NCBI GenBank assembly: GCA_009926195.1
Contig: RFPK01000105.1
Location: 1 to 6,989, forward strand
Length of the DNA stretch: 6,989 bases
Source of the DNA: Synechococcaceae bacterium WB4_1_0192
Lineage (GTDB): Bacteria > Cyanobacteriota > Cyanobacteriia > PCC-6307 > Cyanobiaceae
Reading direction: 5' to 3'
The translations under genes and the position numbers were made by a program. The notes under the pieces are model-generated. The model saw nothing but the letters and a program-made list of their open reading frames with translations, had not been told where the DNA came from and made no database searches. Below are positions 4,614 through 6,989 of the stretch, piece by piece (position 1 is the first letter of the stretch; every line of letters starts with the position of its first letter).

Positions 4614-6261
4614 TGGCCACGGCTTCCGCCACGCGGATGCCATCGATCCCCGCCGAGAGGATGCCGCCGGCATAGCCAGCACCCTCACCGGCGGGGTACA
4701 ACCCCGGGGTATTGACGCTTTCCAGAGCCTGTTCACCCGCATCGCGATTCCGCGGCAGCCTGATCGGTGACGACGTACGCGTCTCGACACCGGTGAGAAT
4801 CGCATCATCCATCGCATAGCCGGGAATGCTGCGGTTGAACTGCGGCAACGCCTCACGCAGGGCGGCGATCACATCTACGGGCAGAGCTGAGCTGAGATCC
4901 GTGAGCTGGATGCCGGGCGTGTAGGAGGGTTCGACGCTGCCGAGCCGCGCGCTGGGACGTCCAGCCAGAAAATCACCCAGGCGCTGGGCGGGAGCGGCAT
5001 AGGTACCGCCGCCAAGCTCAAACGCACGCGATTCCCAATGGCGCTGAAAGGCGACGCCGGCGAGCGGATCGCCGGGGCCTGAACCGTACGGCTCCACATC
5101 GGCCGGTTCAATGTTCACGACGATACCGCTATTGGCATTGCGCTCATTGCGGGAGTGCTGACTCATGCCATTGGTCACCACCCGTCCGGGCTCGGAGGTG
5201 GCGCCGACCACCAGGCCACCGGGACACATGCAGAAGCTGTAGACGCAACGGCCGTTGCTGCAGTGGTGCACGAGCTTGTATTCGGCTGCCCCCAACTGGG
5301 GATGGCCGGCACAGGTCCCCCACCGGGCGACATCGATCAGCGGCTGAGGATGCTCGATCCGGAATCCAACCGAGAAGGGCTTGCGCTCCATCGCCACCCC
5401 GCGCTCATGCAGCATCGCGAAGGTGTCCCGGGCACTGTGGCCCACGGCCAGCACCACCTGCTCCGCCGCGATCCAATCGCCATCAGCCAGGTGCAGTCCA
5501 CGCACGGCGCGGGTGTGCGGATCGAGCTCCAGCCGCTCAACACGGGCCTCAAAACGGATTTCACCGCCTAGCTGCTCGATCTGGGCGCGCAGGCCGCGCA
5601 CCACCGTGGCCAGCTTGAAGGTGCCGATGTGCGGGCGGTGCAGCACCAGAATCTCGGGGTTGGCGCCGGCCGCCACCAACTCCTCCAGCACCTTGCGGCC
5701 CAAGTGGCGCGGATCGCGCACCTGGCTGTAGAGCTTGCCGTCGGAAAAGGTGCCGGCCCCTCCCTCGCCGAACTGGGCGTTGGATTCCGGATTGAACGCG
5801 CGCTGGCCGCGCCAGAAGCCGAAGGTGTCGGCGCTGCGCTCCTTGACCGCCTTGCCGCGCTCCAGCAGCAGCGGGCGGAAGCCCATCTGGGCCAGCAGCA
5901 GCGCGCAGAAATAGCCGCAGGGTCCTGCCCCCACCACCACCGGCCGCGGCATCGAACCGGGGGCAAGGCCGGCCGGGGCCTGGGTCACCAGCGTGTAGCG
6001 ACAATCGCTGGCGGGCTGCAGGTGCGGATCACGTCGAAAGCGCTGGAGCAGCAGCTGTTCCAGCGCGGCATCCAGGCCGATCTCCACGCTGTAGCTGAAC
6101 TGGATCGACTCGCGGCGACGCGCATCGATGCTGCGCTTGACCAGGGTCTGGCTAAGCAGCTGCTCAGGCTGCAGTCTGAGCCGGCGGCAAATCGCCGCCG
6201 TGAGATCGCTCGCGCTGTGGTCGAGCGGCAGCTTCAGTTCACTCAGCCGCAGCACGCGCAC
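4552..6261 (-). CDS. FAD-dependent dehydrogenase, COG2509 family
   Basis: A 569-residue NAD(P)/FAD-dependent oxidoreductase of the widespread COG2509 family, whose substrate is unknown to me. An N-terminal alpha/beta domain (about 1-95) has LRLSELKLPLDH and LVKRSIDARRRESIQFSYSV. The FAD dinucleotide-binding motif is VVVGAGPCGYFCALLLAQMG (108-127), with ERG at 134-136. Further family blocks are FNPESNAQFGEGGAGTFSDG (156-175), the VLAVGHSARDTF region (270-281), FSVGFRIEHPQ (296-306), VYSFCMCPGGLVVGA (340-354), SYTPGIQL (446-453), and a second FAD-contact block PGLYPAGEGAGYAGGI (519-534). The usual end DGIRVAEAVA is followed by about 20 divergent residues encoded opposite abrB. The start is GTG at 6261, with GAGG 5 nt upstream; GTG at 6255, with GGAG 5 nt upstream, is equally plausible. 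It follows the glycosyltransferase by 50 bp on the same strand and may be cotranscribed. Confidence 0.92.
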   Translation of the reverse strand: MRVLRLSELKLPLDHSASDLTAAICRRLRLQPEQLLSQTLVKRSIDARRRESIQFSYSVEIGLDAALEQLLLQRFRRDPHLQPASDCRYTLVTQAPAGLAPGSMPRPVVVGAGPCGYFCALLLAQMGFRPLLLERGKAVKERSADTFGFWRGQRAFNPESNAQFGEGGAGTFSDGKLYSQVRDPRHLGRKVLEELVAAGANPEILVLHRPHIGTFKLATVVRGLRAQIEQLGGEIRFEARVERLELDPHTRAVRGLHLADGDWIAAEQVVLAVGHSARDTFAMLHERGVAMERKPFSVGFRIEHPQPLIDVARWGTCAGHPQLGAAEYKLVHHCSNGRCVYSFCMCPGGLVVGATSEPGRVVTNGMSQHSRNERNANSGIVVNIEPADVEPYGSGPGDPLAGVAFQRHWESRAFELGGGTYAAPAQRLGDFLAGRPSARLGSVEPSYTPGIQLTDLSSALPVDVIAALREALPQFNRSIPGYAMDDAILTGVETRTSSPIRLPRNRDAGEQALESVNTPGLYPAGEGAGYAGGILSAGIDGIRVAEAVAITLRRRWSPGAPGGSACAPA

Positions 6262-6311
6262 TCCCGCCTCTGCCTTTGTTGTAGGTCAGCGCCGGTGCAG
6301 ACCAGGGCAGT

Positions 6312-6989
6312 TCAGGCCAGCGCTCGACCCTTCCAGGTCCAGCCCCGCCCGCTCAGGGTGCGCCAGACCGACGTGGGACCGATCGCTCCGACGATCAGGC
6401 CGCCCACGCCCATCAGCCACCAATGGCGCATCGGCATCTGAAAGCGCTCACGGCTCCAGAGCCGGAGGACCAGCTGCAGAGCGATGCCCACCATCGCCAA
6501 CGCCAGGGTCCAGACAGCGACAGGCTGGGCCAGGAGGAGGAGGGCGATCAACGCCGCCGGGGCCAGCAACCAGGGGACGCTGAACAGCAGCACCACCACG
6601 GCAGCCGCAGCGAGGGCCCGGGGCACGCTGCCATCCAGGCCGAGCAGCCAGTTCTTGCTCCAGCCCTCCCAAAGGGCCGCGAAATCGGGGTACATGCGCA
6701 GATCAACGGCGTCCAGGCCGAGCAGGTAGCGCAGGCGGTAACCGCCGGCTTTGATGCGTCGCGCCAGGGCAAGGTCCTCGACCACCTCCGCCGCCAGGGC
6801 TCGGTGGCCGCCGATCGCCTCGTAGCTGCTGCGGCGGAACAGCATGAACGGCCCGGCCGCGAAGGCCACCGGACTGTCGGGATCGTTGGCGGCGGCGATC
6901 GGAAAGCCGAGGCCAAGCAGGCTGGCGATGATGGGTTGCACCATCCATTCAGCCAGGCAGCCACAACGCAGGCGGGGCGCCAGGCTGAA
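6312..6989 (-). CDS. Membrane glycosyltransferase, GT2 family (5' partial)
   Basis: The C-terminal 225 residues of a family 2 glycosyltransferase; the frame is open to the right edge, so the nucleotide-sugar-binding N-terminus lies outside. The visible half has GPFMLFRRSSYEAIGGH (46-62), the catalytic-base motif VVEDLALARRIK (69-80), MYPDFAALWEGWSKNW (99-114), which lies near the membrane face in related enzymes, then about four hydrophobic segments (roughly 124-140, 142-155, 158-176 and 191-205) and a basic end GWTWKGRAL. This architecture resembles the hopanoid-associated HpnB type and carotenoid-type glucosyltransferases (CruC/CrtQ), so a lipid, carotenoid or hopanoid acceptor at the cytoplasmic or thylakoid membrane is likely, but the acceptor cannot be read from this half. 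A start at the ATG at 6944 is unlikely because it would discard the catalytic domain. Confidence 0.85.
   Translation of the reverse strand, partial: FSLAPRLRCGCLAEWMVQPIIASLLGLGFPIAAANDPDSPVAFAAGPFMLFRRSSYEAIGGHRALAAEVVEDLALARRIKAGGYRLRYLLGLDAVDLRMYPDFAALWEGWSKNWLLGLDGSVPRALAAAAVVVLLFSVPWLLAPAALIALLLLAQPVAVWTLALAMVGIALQLVLRLWSRERFQMPMRHWWLMGVGGLIVGAIGPTSVWRTLSGRGWTWKGRALA

Noticed and set aside
6284..6303. Imperfect hairpin (GGTC...GACC) between the glycosyltransferase and dehydrogenase genes
   Set aside because: Only four outer base pairs, a mismatch below them and no U-tract; too weak to call a terminator.
5629..6441. A 270-codon + strand open frame opposite the dehydrogenase and glycosyltransferase
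   Set aside because: It spans two real genes on the other strand and the gap between them; the Gln/Ala/Leu-rich product has no domain.
1..6989. CRISPR array, tRNA/rRNA, insertion sequence, prophage or defence genes
   Set aside because: No regularly spaced repeats, RNA-gene motifs, transposase or integrase motifs, or terminal inverted repeats were seen.

Overview
The window looks like a GC-rich unicellular picocyanobacterium of the Cyanobium/Synechococcus type. This rests on gene content rather than a search: an Rps1b-like S1 protein, a Tab2/Atab2 photosystem-translation protein and a cyAbrB regulator together are a cyanobacterial signature. Three copies of the cyanobacterial octamer GCGATCGC (HIP1) agree with this. 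Coding density is very high and every gap between genes is under 100 bp. I saw no tRNA, rRNA, CRISPR array, insertion sequence or phage gene.

Positions 2-2702 (+ strand) hold a probable operon: an S1-domain RNA-binding protein cut by the left edge, a Tab2-family RNA-binding protein joined to it by an ATGA overlap, and a YfiH/PgeF (laccase-domain) enzyme 23 bp further on. The first two suggest a translation-control unit for photosystem mRNAs; the third belongs to peptidoglycan quality control or purine nucleoside metabolism.

Positions 2721-4166 (- strand) hold a cryptochrome/photolyase-family flavoprotein convergent with that operon. It is unusual at its C-terminus: the common end of the FAD-binding domain is absent and a low-complexity tail carries a sequence matching the hexapeptide beta-clamp-binding consensus. 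An 81-bp divergent region (4167-4247) with a plausible extended -10 promoter and a short palindrome separates it from a cyAbrB regulator at 4248-4613 (+ strand).

Positions 4552-6989 (- strand) hold a membrane family 2 glycosyltransferase cut by the right edge, followed by a COG2509-type FAD-dependent dehydrogenase of unknown substrate. The dehydrogenase runs 62 bp into the 3' end of cyAbrB on the opposite strand.

The points most worth a second look are the S1 protein, which looks like an in-frame fusion of two S1 repeats, the photolyase tail, and the regulator/dehydrogenase antisense overlap. I see no wholly new multi-gene system; the window is mainly housekeeping and photosynthesis-related core genome with several unusual protein details.
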